Assembly: GCA_021802115.1 (NCBI GenBank)
Contig: JAKABA010000004.1
Coordinates: forward strand, 15,674-79,673
Reading direction: 5' to 3'
From: a bacterium
GTDB lineage: Bacteria > Chloroflexota > Dormibacteria > UBA8260 > Bog-877
DNA: 64,000 nt
The stretch's first letter is position 1; the number at the start of each line of letters is the position of its first letter. Both the position numbers and the translations under genes were made by a program. Positions 41,921-51,441 of the stretch are shown here, in pieces. A model generated the notes under the pieces. That model had not been told where the DNA came from. It did not search any database and saw nothing but the letters and a program-made list of their open reading frames with translations.

Positions 41921-43300
41921 CTAGCTTCGGCCGCCGCGGCCCCCGCCGGCCAGGGACGAGATGAGGTTGGCCACGTTAGGGGTTCCCAGCCCGGTCGGAA
42001 GGTTGTACCCCGGGCTGGTTGCCGGATAGCCGATTTGACTGCCGAAAGCGTTGGTCTGGCCGGGCCCGTAGATGTTGTGGAAATCAGCCGCGTAGGCCCT
42101 GGGGTTGGCATAGAGCGAGTAGAGCAGGGGATCGAGCTGGCCCAGCGGGTGTCCCGCCGCTTGATCCGCCAGCGCGGCTATGGCAGCCCACGACGGAGAC
42201 CCCTCGCTGGTGCCCCCGAAGAAGTAGAAGCCGTTGCTACTGGCGCCCAAAAAGCCCAAATAGATCATGGTTGCGGTGTACACCGAGGCGTTGAAGGAGA
42301 CATCCGCCACGGTCCGGCCGGGGTACCCGCTGCCATCCGCGCTCTGGTAGCCAGGCTGCGCGAACAAGATGCTGGGCGCTCCTCCGGTGGCGCCGAACGG
42401 CCCGGCAGAGCAGCCGAATGGGCAGAGAGACGAGATGGAGTCGTTCCAGGTCGTCTCCGACTGGTAAGTGCCCCGGTCGGAGAGGAAGAGGTCGGTGCCG
42501 CCGACCGAGGTTACCAACGGGTCTGAGGCCGGGAACAGCGCGGTGGAACTGGAGGTGCCCTCGGTGGCGCCTGAGTCGCCGGCGGAGGCGAATACGCTCA
42601 TGCCCTGGGAGACCGCCTGCTGGTAGATGGCCTCTGCCTGGGACAGCTGGTCGCTGTTGCCGTTGAAGGCGTCCTCAGGGGCGCCGAAGCTCATGCTCAT
42701 GACGTTGCCAAGGTGCAGGTTGACCGCGTACTGCTCGGCGTTGTTGAGCGCGTTCCCGGAGTTGTTGGGAGCCACCACCAGGTCGATGGTGGCCCCTGGC
42801 GCGAGCCCGTGAGACTGCTCCACGTCCAGGCTGGTCTCCTCGGCCCAGCTCGTCTCCTGATGGTTTTGAAGCGGGTTGTAGGTGGGCTGGCCGGTGGGAT
42901 AGAAAATGTGGAGAGTGGCAGCGGGCAGCCCGAACTCCTGGTCGTAGGTCGCCAGGTCGCTCTGGATGGTCGGGCTGCCGTAGGCGTCTATCAGGACGAT
43001 GGTCTGGCCGGCCCCGGTCAGCTTGCCCGGGAAGTTGTACCCGGCGCGCAGGTCCTGCGGTGAATAGCAGGCGAGGCCGAAGCTGGCGACGCACTGGCTG
43101 GGCGTGTACGGGAACCCTCCCGGGGTGGCGCCCGGGCTGGCGAGCGCCAGCCTGGCTATGGGGTTCACCTGGTAGTAGACCGTCGACGTGGATGTGGAAC
43201 CGGCCAGGGTGGGGGACGGCGTCAGCGCCAACATCAAAGCCGAGCCCAAGACCGCCGCGGCGGCTGCTCCGGTCACGGTTCGCAGGCGGAATGATTTCAC
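41921..43300 (-). CDS. secreted S53 (sedolisin) peptidase, no propeptide domain
   Basis: A 459-residue secreted serine-carboxyl protease. The signal peptide ends near residue 33. Catalytic residues are all present: Glu155 and Asp159 in AEETSLD, Asp242 in ASAGDSGA, Ser365 in FGGTSEGSP. The C-terminal calcium site (ADFHNIYGPGQ ... GLGTPN) is also kept. Only about 60 residues separate the signal from the catalytic domain, too short for the usual pro-kumamolisin domain. The GTG start follows GGGAGGA. Such enzymes usually work at acid pH. Confidence 0.9.
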   Translation of the reverse strand: MKSFRLRTVTGAAAAAVLGSALMLALTPSPTLAGSTSTSTVYYQVNPIARLALASPGATPGGFPYTPSQCVASFGLACYSPQDLRAGYNFPGKLTGAGQTIVLIDAYGSPTIQSDLATYDQEFGLPAATLHIFYPTGQPTYNPLQNHQETSWAEETSLDVEQSHGLAPGATIDLVVAPNNSGNALNNAEQYAVNLHLGNVMSMSFGAPEDAFNGNSDQLSQAEAIYQQAVSQGMSVFASAGDSGATEGTSSSTALFPASDPLVTSVGGTDLFLSDRGTYQSETTWNDSISSLCPFGCSAGPFGATGGAPSILFAQPGYQSADGSGYPGRTVADVSFNASVYTATMIYLGFLGASSNGFYFFGGTSEGSPSWAAIAALADQAAGHPLGQLDPLLYSLYANPRAYAADFHNIYGPGQTNAFGSQIGYPATSPGYNLPTGLGTPNVANLISSLAGGGRGGRS

Positions 43301-43539
43301 GAAGTTCCTCCCTTGCTGATGGCCGTGGCGAATCCGACCGCCACTGCGATGGGACGAAGCGTAGCTGGTCTCCTGGTGATACCTCAAGCCCCACGGATGG
43401 GCAACCGAACCCCTACCTCGCAACTCGCATGCGTGACCTCCCCGCCTTTGCTCGATCACGGTCAACCCCGACCCGAGGAGCCTCCAGAACGATGCTCCGG
43501 CCGTGGGCAGCTCGCCACCCCCGGCCCTGGGAGCCTGTT

Positions 43540-43569
43540 GGTGGTGGGGGGCATCTGCCCCCCACCACC
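43540..43569 (-). terminator. terminator after the second sedolisin gene
   Basis: GGTGGTGGGGGGC (43540-43552) and its exact complement (43557-43569) form a 13 bp perfect stem with a 4-base loop, 6 bp beyond the stop codon. No T-run follows. It separates the two sedolisin genes transcribed in the same direction. Confidence 0.75.
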
Positions 43570-43575
43570 GGCCGC

Positions 43576-45471
43576 CTATTTGTTGTGGCCGTGCGCCGCT
43601 GCGGCGCTGGTGTCATAGGTCTGGATCGCCGCCGCCAGCTTGGTCACATCCGGGACACCAAGCCCGGTTGTGGGATCCCACCCCGTCCCCGCCTGGTAGC
43701 CCCAGTTGTTGCCCTGGGCGATGTCCCGAAAACCGGCCACGGTCCCGCCCGAGGCGGGCAGGCTGTAGAAGACCTGGGATGCGAACCCTATCGGTCCCCC
43801 CTCAGCCTGGTCCAGAAGGGCTGTTATCCCCGCCCACTGGGGAGCCGCGAACGAGGTCCCGCCCCAGCCGTTGCTCCAGGGAGAGGTGGCGTTGGAGTAG
43901 GTGGAGTTGGAGTCGTAGATGGCATAGCCGGTGAAGGGGTCGGCATTCAAGGCCACGTCAGGCACCCCCCGCTGGCCACTGCCCTGGAATCCCTGCTGCC
44001 AGCTGGGCTGGGCGAAGTACAGGCTGTAGCCTCCCCCCGAGCCGATCGGATAGAAGCTCCTGTGGGCCTGCTCCTGGTTCTGCAGGCCCAGGGCCTGGTA
44101 GTAGGGCAGCAGGTAGCTCCAGCCCCAGGCCGCCTCGGAGGTCGGCCCGCCATAGACTGGCGGTGCGGTGGCGGTGGCGGCCGCGATCAGAACGCCCTGG
44201 CTCGAGCTTGGCAGCGTGGTGCCCCCGGCGGCCGTGACGTACGGAGACGAGCCCGGGCTGTCCACCGCCAGGGTGTTGTACTGGGGGTAGGCGTCGTAGG
44301 CGCCGTAGTCGCCCGAGGCGGCGAACATGCTCATCCCCTCGGCCGCGCCCTGCTCGAAGGCCTGGTTGAGCAGGATCGCGTATCCCTTGGTCTCGTCCTG
44401 CTCCGCCTCCCCCCAGGAGGTGGTCACCACCTGAGCCTGGTCCTGGCTGACCACGGTGTCGTAGAGGTCCACGAAGCCGTTGTTGGTATTGGGCGCGACG
44501 TAGGCGATGATGTTGGCCCCCGGCGCCATGGCTCCGGAGCGCTCCACGTCCAACGAGGTCTCCGAGCTACCCGCCCCAGCCACGGCCTGGCCGATGGCGG
44601 CACCATCAACCGACAACTGAGACAGCGAGCCCGTACGGTCGATTCCGTAATCTGCCCAGAAAGTCGTGGCATCGGTGTTGGTGAGGGGAGCCAGGGTGGC
44701 CACCGCGATCGTGAACCCGTGGCCGGTGAGCGTGCTCGGCACCTGGTAGGCGGAGTCGATCTGCTGCGGCGAGTAGCCCTGCGGGGCAAGGCAGAAAGTC
44801 CCCTGGGTCTGGCAGGTTCCACTGCTACCCAGCCCCATCTGGTTGAGGTTCAAGCTCTCGGTGTGGATCGCACTGTAGGTCGTCATCCCCGAGATCCCCG
44901 ACACCATCCCGGCCAGGTTGTAGATCCCCCCTTCATAGGAGAAGGCGGTCGGGAGGCTGGGGTCCTCCTGATTGGCGAAGTAGGAGTGGCCGCCGTGCTC
45001 ATAGGCATTTATCGAGACGCTGAAGGCCCGCTCCACCTGGCCCACCTGGCCCACCGCCTCGATCCGGTTGGAGTAAACCCTGGTGACTGAGATCCCGAAG
45101 GTGGCCAAATACGCCTCCAGCGCGTCCACGTGCGCGAGCGGCTGGTCGTAGACACTGGCGAAAGCGGCCGCGGTCTGGAAGTAGCGGTGAAAGTAGGGGC
45201 TGCTGGGGGTCACCGTGTCGGTGATGAACTGAGGCAGGCTGGGCCCTAGGGCAGGGGTCACGTACTGGAGCCCCAGCAGCAGGTCGACCTGGGCCGCGGC
45301 CGGGGCCGGGCCGCTGAGAGTCGAGTTGGCGATAAGGCCGCTGGCCGTGTTGCCCGATATGGCCGCCGTCCCGCCCGATGGCTTCTGCGCCAGAGCCGCC
45401 GAGCTCCCAGCCAGGATCAGGGTCACCGTCGCGCCCCCAATCAGGAGCGCTCGCCCAGTGCGAAACCTCAT
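43576..45471 (-). CDS. secreted S53 (sedolisin) peptidase with propeptide
   Basis: A 631-residue preproprotease. After a signal peptide (residues 1-29) a pro-kumamolisin activation domain spans about 55-195 (TPSSPYFHRYFQTAAAFASV and RVYSNRIEAVGQVGQVERAF). The catalytic domain has Glu304 and Asp308 (SSETSLDVE), Asp388 (ASGDYGA) and Ser540 (GGTSFAAP). The calcium site FRDIAQGNN is intact. ATG 45471 has AAGGAGG 8 bases upstream; a GTG sits just before it. It belongs to the classical self-activating type. Confidence 0.93.
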   Translation of the reverse strand: MRFRTGRALLIGGATVTLILAGSSAALAQKPSGGTAAISGNTASGLIANSTLSGPAPAAAQVDLLLGLQYVTPALGPSLPQFITDTVTPSSPYFHRYFQTAAAFASVYDQPLAHVDALEAYLATFGISVTRVYSNRIEAVGQVGQVERAFSVSINAYEHGGHSYFANQEDPSLPTAFSYEGGIYNLAGMVSGISGMTTYSAIHTESLNLNQMGLGSSGTCQTQGTFCLAPQGYSPQQIDSAYQVPSTLTGHGFTIAVATLAPLTNTDATTFWADYGIDRTGSLSQLSVDGAAIGQAVAGAGSSETSLDVERSGAMAPGANIIAYVAPNTNNGFVDLYDTVVSQDQAQVVTTSWGEAEQDETKGYAILLNQAFEQGAAEGMSMFAASGDYGAYDAYPQYNTLAVDSPGSSPYVTAAGGTTLPSSSQGVLIAAATATAPPVYGGPTSEAAWGWSYLLPYYQALGLQNQEQAHRSFYPIGSGGGYSLYFAQPSWQQGFQGSGQRGVPDVALNADPFTGYAIYDSNSTYSNATSPWSNGWGGTSFAAPQWAGITALLDQAEGGPIGFASQVFYSLPASGGTVAGFRDIAQGNNWGYQAGTGWDPTTGLGVPDVTKLAAAIQTYDTSAAAAHGHNK

Positions 45472-46368
45472 CACCGAGACCTCCTTCCGCAATCACCTCC
45501 AGGCAGCGCCGACCGTCCACGGCAATGCTAACAAGCCCCAGCCGGACTCTGACAGGGAGCACGGCCATGCGCTGACGGTGGTGGCAAATCATGTCGCCCT
45601 CCGCCAGCGCCACCGACTGGCGTTCCCCTCCCCACTCTCGGGTTCGGGTAGGGACGGCTTGGCTCCCCACCTGCCCCTGGGTCAGCGCCAGATCGCCCGG
45701 CGTGCCGCCAGATGCTCAGTGCTCGCGAGGCCGGGGTTGCTCAGGGCTGTGCCCGGAAGATTCGGATGACCTAAGGCATTGGGCCGGTCCACCCAAGGCC
45801 ATGGCGGTCGTACGGCCCCCGGGACTGCAAGCTTCAGCCGCCCACGTTCAAGCGCACTCCCAACCCGCACATGGTCGCGACCTCCCTCTCGGGCCGCTAC
45901 CGCGCTGGCCAGCCATCCCACCCAGCTCAAGGCCGGCACTGGGTCGCTATGACAGCTCGGTCCGATCTTGCGGCCCCTCGGCTCGGATACCCGCGCCAGT
46001 GACGCGCAACCCTTGGTCCGGACGGGCAACTCAACCTTGACCCACCATCACCATCATCACGAAAGGTCGGTGTGCCGGCCCCGCTCCGGAGCCCTTCGAG
46101 TCCGTCTGCCACCGCCTCCAACCGGCAAGCGACCAGGGCATCAGCACCGCCCATTACGCCCAGCCGAACCGGGGCCACACCACCCCGGGCCGGGGACCGG
46201 GACAAACGGAGCCCCGGGTCAGCGGCAATCCTGTATATTCCCCTGAACGCGAAGGGGAGGCGATGACGTGCGGTTTTTGACATCGGCCGCCTGAACCGCA
46301 CCGAGCCACTGGCGGACCCGACCCCGCGCGATCGCCCTGTGGTGCAGCAGGGACGGAGGTGTTTGCCA
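45472..46368. other. 900 bp divergent intergenic region
   Basis: It separates the second sedolisin gene (minus) from the DUF642-like gene (plus) and should hold both promoters. No convincing gene is present. A (CAY)6 run lies at 46041-46058. A plus-strand TATATT at 46234-46239 could be a -10 box for the DUF642-like gene, followed by a small CCCC/GGGG hairpin; no clear -35 is seen. Confidence 0.55.
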
Positions 46369-47568
46369 GTGAAGATTCGTCTCATGGTCAGCGCGGTGGT
46401 GCTGGCGGGAGTTGTGGGCCTGTTCTGGCCCGTAGTGGCCGCATCCGCGCAGGTGATAGGCCCCCTTGCGAACGGGAACTTTGACTGTACGAGTTGCTCG
46501 GGTCCCATGACGACTCTCTATCAGGTGGATTCCACCTCCATGGCGCCGTGGAGGGTCACCCAAAATAGCGTCGACTGGAACAGTACCTACTTCCAGCAGC
46601 CCCCGGACAGCGCTTCCTACACCGTGGACATGAACGGCACTACGGGCAATGGCTATAAGGCTGCTAACGGACAGATCGAGCAGACCTTCGCGACCACCAA
46701 AGGCGCCACCTACTTTGTTTCCTTCGACCTGTCGGGCAACTTCAACTACCTGGGATCCTCAGCCTGTCCGCTCCCCGCGAGTGGCCAGTCCCAGACTTTG
46801 TACGTAGCCGCCCCGGTTCCGCCGTCGCTTGGCGGCCCACTCGGCACCGCGTACACCTTCGACTACTTCTCAGGCTACACCTACAAGAACATGGGGTGGA
46901 CCAGCCAGGGGTACTCGTTCATTGCCACCGGCACCAGCTCAACTCTGACGTTCACCGCCGACCCGAACAACACCACTAACTGCGGACCGGTGCTCGCCAA
47001 CGTCGCGGTGACGCCGGAGGCCACTTTGTCATGCAATGCAAGCTACACCAGTTGCTCTGGGAGCCTGACCAGCCCCAACACCAACGCCAGCCTGACCACC
47101 TCCAGCAGTGATCCCTTCCGGCTCCAAGCCTACTTCTCAGCGGCGGGGCTCAACTGCGACTCGTCGGTCTCGAGCGGGACCGCTAACCCGCTGGTCGTCG
47201 TCAGCTACCCGGACCCGTCGGCATCAGCATCCTCAGCGGTCAAGGGCACCATCACGCTTACCTTCTCCAAGACCGTCGTCCACGAGATCCCCGGCAACAA
47301 GGGCACCCCCCACATGCCCGTTTGTGTCGGGGCCACTCAGAAGTTCCCAGTCGTGAACGGGACCTACTACACCGGGAACAAGTCCTACCCCCGACCGTAT
47401 CCTTACCAAGGCTTGCTTTACGGCTGTAATGACCCGATCTACCAAGCCGAGGCTGCTGACAGGTCCACCTATCCTCTCCAGGTCTGCGTCGCCTCGTACG
47501 CCCGGGTTCACGGCGCAGAGCAAGTGGTCATCGACGCCAATCCTCTTGGGGACCCTATGTTCTGGTAG
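46369..47568 (+). CDS. secreted DUF642 / choice-of-anchor-C-like protein
   Basis: A 399-residue exported protein. The signal peptide ends at about residue 27 (VVAASAQ). Residues 30-200 resemble the DUF642 / choice-of-anchor C jelly-roll domain: NGNFDC, SMAPWRVTQNSVDW, ASYTVDMNGTTGNG, then GQIEQTF and TYFVSFDLSGN. The remaining 180 residues are Ser/Thr-rich with several cysteines and no family I recognise. GTG 46369 follows GGAGG. DUF642 proteins are thought to bind polysaccharide in plants; a wall or matrix role here is inference. Confidence 0.65.
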   Translation: MKIRLMVSAVVLAGVVGLFWPVVAASAQVIGPLANGNFDCTSCSGPMTTLYQVDSTSMAPWRVTQNSVDWNSTYFQQPPDSASYTVDMNGTTGNGYKAANGQIEQTFATTKGATYFVSFDLSGNFNYLGSSACPLPASGQSQTLYVAAPVPPSLGGPLGTAYTFDYFSGYTYKNMGWTSQGYSFIATGTSSTLTFTADPNNTTNCGPVLANVAVTPEATLSCNASYTSCSGSLTSPNTNASLTTSSSDPFRLQAYFSAAGLNCDSSVSSGTANPLVVVSYPDPSASASSAVKGTITLTFSKTVVHEIPGNKGTPHMPVCVGATQKFPVVNGTYYTGNKSYPRPYPYQGLLYGCNDPIYQAEAADRSTYPLQVCVASYARVHGAEQVVIDANPLGDPMFW

Positions 47569-50500
47569 TCAGCTGAGCGGGTGGGACAGCCCCGGCTGTC
47601 CCACCCGCCGGCCGGCCTCGACCACCCCGAGCTGCTCGAATAGCTCGGAGCTCTCCCGGCGGAGCTCAGGATCAAGCTCTGGCCAGAGGTCCGCCATCGC
47701 CTGCAGGGAGAGGGCCAGGTCATAGCTGGAGCCCCGGCGACGGGCGACATCGACGGAGGTCTGGAGATGCTCCTTGGCCAAGGCCGAATCGCCCCCCCGC
47801 AACGCCTCCGCCAGGCCGAGCACACGTCGCAGCAGCGGCACCACCAGCTCTCCGCCAGGAATGCCCGTGCTCGCGGCCAGCACCCGCTGAGCCATCGCCG
47901 AGGCGCCCCCCAGATCGCCCGCGATCAGGCGGGACTCAGCCAGGACCGCCTCGGACTGGAGCACCTGGAGGGTCTCGCCGTCGCTGGCCCAGAGGCCGCG
48001 CGCAGTCTCGAGCAATGTCCGAGCCCGCTCGTGGTCACCCCGTCGCGCCGCCAGCTTTCCCAGCAGCATCGTCCCGTAGCCGATGAAGGTCGGGGTCCCC
48101 GCCGCCCGGTAGGTCCTGATAGCCTCCTCAAGGATCGGCTCCGCCTGCTCCAGACGCCCCTGGTCGGCGAGCACCTCCGCGATGTTGCCGGAACCCACCG
48201 CCGCGGTCCACTCGTCGCCGGCCCGTCGGCAGGCCTCACACGACTGGGCGTAATAGTTGACCGCCTCCGACCAGCGTCCGGCGAAGTAGGCCCTGATCCC
48301 GAGCTGGTTGAGGGCCCTCGCCTCCAGCCAGGGCTGGTCGCCCAGGCCGCGGATGATGTCCAAGGCGCGACTGGCATGCTCGCTGCCACCTGAGTGGCCC
48401 AGGGTTAGCTCAGCGATGTCGAGGTAGACCAGTGCCGTCGCCAGCACCTCGGGAGCGCCCGCCGAGCCTGCCAGCCGGACCGCATCCAGAAGCTGCCGCA
48501 CGGCATCCTGGCTGCGCCCCTGCCGGTGGCGCACCAGACCGTACTGGGCTCGGATCTCGGCCCGAAGCCGGACCGCGGCGGTCCCCTGGTCGGAACTCAG
48601 GCTGCGCTCCGCCAGGCTGAGCGTCCGGAGCGTCAAGGGATAGTTGCCCGCCCGGTCTGTGGCCAGAGCCACCTTGAAACGCAGCCGTGCCCGCTCCACC
48701 GGTCCGGCCGCCCACCGGCAGGCGGTGCGGTAGGTGTCCGCCGCCCGGGCGAATTCGCCCAGCCTACTCTGGGCATCGCCGAGCGACTCGGCCACCGCCA
48801 CCAGCTCGCTGGCCGGGACATCCCCCAGCTGCCGGGCGGCCTCCAGGGCACGAGCGAAGAATGTCGCCGCCTCGAGGCTGGCGTAGACCGCCCGGGCCCG
48901 CTCCCCCGCCATACGCCCATACCGCCATGCCAGCCGATGCTGGGCCGCATGGCCAAAGTGCAAAGCCAGGAGGCTGGAGATCTCGGCGACGTGAGTTCCC
49001 GCGTTACGCTCCAGCACCGCCCCGGCCCGGGCGTGAAGCTCCCGCCGCCGGGAGTACGGGAGCCCCTCGTAGGCGGCATCGCGCACCATGCTGTGCCTAA
49101 AGCGCAGGGTGCCCGGCCGATCAGGACTGAGGAAGTCGTCCAAGTCCGCCAGCCTCACCACATCGGCCGCATCATCCAGCATCTCCGCCAGGACAGGGAC
49201 CGTCACCTGCATTCCCAGCACCGACGCCACCCTCAGAATCCGCCGCTGCTGAGGGGCCAGCCGGTCTATCTGGGCGGCCAATACCGCCTCGACAGTGTCG
49301 GGCAGGCTGGTCTCAAAACCGGACTGGAGCCCGGTCTCGACCAGCTGTAAGAGGAAGAGGGGGTTGCCGCCACTCCGGCCGGCGATGGCATCCCGCTGGT
49401 GGGGGGCAAGCGGCCGCTCGGCGGTTACCGCCCTCAGCAGCTGGGCGACCTCGGCCTCCGCCAGCGGCTCCAGGTCCAAGCGGGCCACCTCGTCGAAAGC
49501 CTCAAGGGACAGGCCCCGCCCATCCGGGCGGCGGCCGACGACCAGCAGCCAGGGCCGGGAGGGGAGCGCCCCGACCAAGCGGCGCACCAAGGAGGCGCTG
49601 GCGTCGTCCATCCACTGGGCGTCGTCAACCGCCAAGAGGCAGCGATCGGGGAGCAGCACCGACAACAGCTGCAGGAACACATCCTCCAGGCGCTCTCGGC
49701 GGAAGCGCTCCTCGAGCGCTTCCGCCTGCGGGGTGGGCGCGACCTCGGCCCGAAGTGCGCTGGCCAGAAGCGGCAGCCAGGGCAGGAGATGGGCCGCCCG
49801 CCGCGCCACCGTGGTGGCGAGCGCCTGACCTACCGCGGCGGAGGTGGCCTCGAGGTCCACTCCCAGTGCCTGCCGGCCCAGAACACTCACCGAAGCGTAG
49901 GGCAGCACCGCCCGGTACTCGTCGCAGACCGCGGCCAGCACCGGCGCCCCGGCTACCTCTTGGAGCTCCGAGATCAGGCGGGACTTGCCGATTCCAGAAG
50001 GGCCGACCAGCTCCACGCAGCCGCCGTGACCAACCGCGGCCGCTGCCAGGCGGCCTCTCAGCAGGCCCATCTCAACCTCGCGGCCAACCAGGCCGGGTCC
50101 CGCCGGCTTGGCCGCCTCCGCGGTGCGCAGGCCGCCGACAAGGTGAGCGCGCACCGGCTCCAGCTTGCCCTTTACCAAGAAGGGCTCCAGCTCCCGGGTT
50201 TCAAAGTGGACCCGGCTCCGCCGCACCACCCCTGCGGAGGCGTAGAGCTCGCCGGCACCGGCCCGGGCCATCAGGCGGGCGGCCAGGTTGACCGCGTCAC
50301 CCTTGGCCGAATACGTCCGCCGGTAGAAGGGCCCGAAGTCGCCCGCGAAGACACGACCGTGGTTGACCCCGGCACGCAGAGGGAGTGGCCCGCCGCGGTC
50401 CAGGATCTCCCGGACCGTTATCAGGAGCCGACCGGCGTCGTCGTCGCCGGCCCTGGGCGCCCCCGCCACCAGCATCACCTTGCCCCCGTCCTCGGCTATG

Positions 50501-51441
50501 TCAGTCTCCCAGAAGGTGACCCCGTGGCTGGAGCACGATTCCTGGATCGTGGACAGCATCCCGTCGAGCTGCCCCGCGACCACCTCGTCACCCTGGCTCG
50601 CCAGCGCCCCGTCCACCCCTTTGAACTCCAGGAAGGCGACCGCCACCTGGCGGTGCTCGCTTTCCACCGGGCTGGCCAGCAGGTGGGTCCTTAGCTCGGC
50701 GGCAAGACACCGGCCCGCTCCGGTCCCAGCAGGCTTGGCAATCCCGGACTCTGGCGATGGCGACACCCTGGGCGCGGACGCGATCAGGAAGCCGTCCTGC
50801 TTGCTGGCCCCCAGCACGCCATGGGCGAGGTGGTCGGCCAGTGCCGGGCTCACCACAATCTCGCCCGCCTCCGCGAGCGCCTCCATGCGAGCCGTGGCGG
50901 TCGCCCCGGGACCGGTCACCAGCAACTCCAGGTGGCGTTCCCCGACCAAGAAGAAGTGGAAGGACCCGGCGTGAATACCGACCGACATCCGGAGCCGGGC
51001 GGGGCCGGTGGAGGTCTTGAGCCGGCCCATCCTCCGCATCACCCGCTGCATGCGCCAGGCGGCCTCCACCGCGCGCTCGGGGTGCCCGTTCCCTGTGAAC
51101 CAGACCAGGACCGCGTCCCCGCCCCACTTGATCAGCTCCCCGCCGTTCCCGTACGCGATCTCCAGCAGGTTGGAGAAAATCGGGTCCAGGAATCCGGTCA
51201 GCTCCTCGGCCCCGGCCTTGCCGTGAGCCGCCAGGAGCTCGGTGAGCCGGGTGAAGCCGGAGATGTCTACGAAGGCCAGGCTGCCCTCGATCACCTTCAC
51301 CAGCTCCCTGGTCCCCCCCGCCACCCAGTCCATGGCGAGCCGGGGGACGTATGGCATGAGCGCCGCCTCCAGTGCCTCCTCGTCACCGGGGTCGCCGGAC
51401 CAGACCCCGCCGTCACCTCCTGTCTGGTTGACCAGACCCAT
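47569..51441 (-). CDS. tandem class III cyclase / AAA ATPase / TPR protein (sAC-like)
   Basis: A 1290-residue cytoplasmic protein. Cyclase domain 1 (about 50-200) has both metal aspartates, Asp59 in FVDISGFT and Asp109 in KWGGDA, but Thr replaces the transition-state Asn (GPGATATAR). Domain 2 (265-405) lacks the metal sites (FLEFKG, EDGGK) but keeps Asn and Arg in GDAVNLAARL. The two halves therefore complement each other, as in mammalian soluble adenylyl cyclase. An AAA ATPase with Walker A GPSGIGKS (480-487) and C-terminal TPR-like helices follow. ATG 51441 or GTG 51447 is the start. Confidence 0.88.
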   Translation of the reverse strand: MGLVNQTGGDGGVWSGDPGDEEALEAALMPYVPRLAMDWVAGGTRELVKVIEGSLAFVDISGFTRLTELLAAHGKAGAEELTGFLDPIFSNLLEIAYGNGGELIKWGGDAVLVWFTGNGHPERAVEAAWRMQRVMRRMGRLKTSTGPARLRMSVGIHAGSFHFFLVGERHLELLVTGPGATATARMEALAEAGEIVVSPALADHLAHGVLGASKQDGFLIASAPRVSPSPESGIAKPAGTGAGRCLAAELRTHLLASPVESEHRQVAVAFLEFKGVDGALASQGDEVVAGQLDGMLSTIQESCSSHGVTFWETDIAEDGGKVMLVAGAPRAGDDDAGRLLITVREILDRGGPLPLRAGVNHGRVFAGDFGPFYRRTYSAKGDAVNLAARLMARAGAGELYASAGVVRRSRVHFETRELEPFLVKGKLEPVRAHLVGGLRTAEAAKPAGPGLVGREVEMGLLRGRLAAAAVGHGGCVELVGPSGIGKSRLISELQEVAGAPVLAAVCDEYRAVLPYASVSVLGRQALGVDLEATSAAVGQALATTVARRAAHLLPWLPLLASALRAEVAPTPQAEALEERFRRERLEDVFLQLLSVLLPDRCLLAVDDAQWMDDASASLVRRLVGALPSRPWLLVVGRRPDGRGLSLEAFDEVARLDLEPLAEAEVAQLLRAVTAERPLAPHQRDAIAGRSGGNPLFLLQLVETGLQSGFETSLPDTVEAVLAAQIDRLAPQQRRILRVASVLGMQVTVPVLAEMLDDAADVVRLADLDDFLSPDRPGTLRFRHSMVRDAAYEGLPYSRRRELHARAGAVLERNAGTHVAEISSLLALHFGHAAQHRLAWRYGRMAGERARAVYASLEAATFFARALEAARQLGDVPASELVAVAESLGDAQSRLGEFARAADTYRTACRWAAGPVERARLRFKVALATDRAGNYPLTLRTLSLAERSLSSDQGTAAVRLRAEIRAQYGLVRHRQGRSQDAVRQLLDAVRLAGSAGAPEVLATALVYLDIAELTLGHSGGSEHASRALDIIRGLGDQPWLEARALNQLGIRAYFAGRWSEAVNYYAQSCEACRRAGDEWTAAVGSGNIAEVLADQGRLEQAEPILEEAIRTYRAAGTPTFIGYGTMLLGKLAARRGDHERARTLLETARGLWASDGETLQVLQSEAVLAESRLIAGDLGGASAMAQRVLAASTGIPGGELVVPLLRRVLGLAEALRGGDSALAKEHLQTSVDVARRRGSSYDLALSLQAMADLWPELDPELRRESSELFEQLGVVEAGRRVGQPGLSHPLS
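47577..47608 (+). terminator. 14 bp perfect hairpin inside the cyclase 3' end
   Basis: GCGGGTGGGACAGC (47577-47590), loop CCCG, then the exact complement (47595-47608). It starts 8 bases after the stop of the DUF642-like gene and lies wholly inside the last codons of the convergent cyclase gene. It can terminate the plus-strand transcript while coding for GRRVGQPGLSHP-like residues on the other strand. Confidence 0.75.

Noticed and set aside
46041..46058. A (CAY)6 run that would encode six histidines, like a vector His-tag
   Set aside because: It lies in a non-coding divergent region, its frame has no start site or domain, and flanking sequence has the same composition as the rest. A chance trinucleotide run is more likely than vector contamination.
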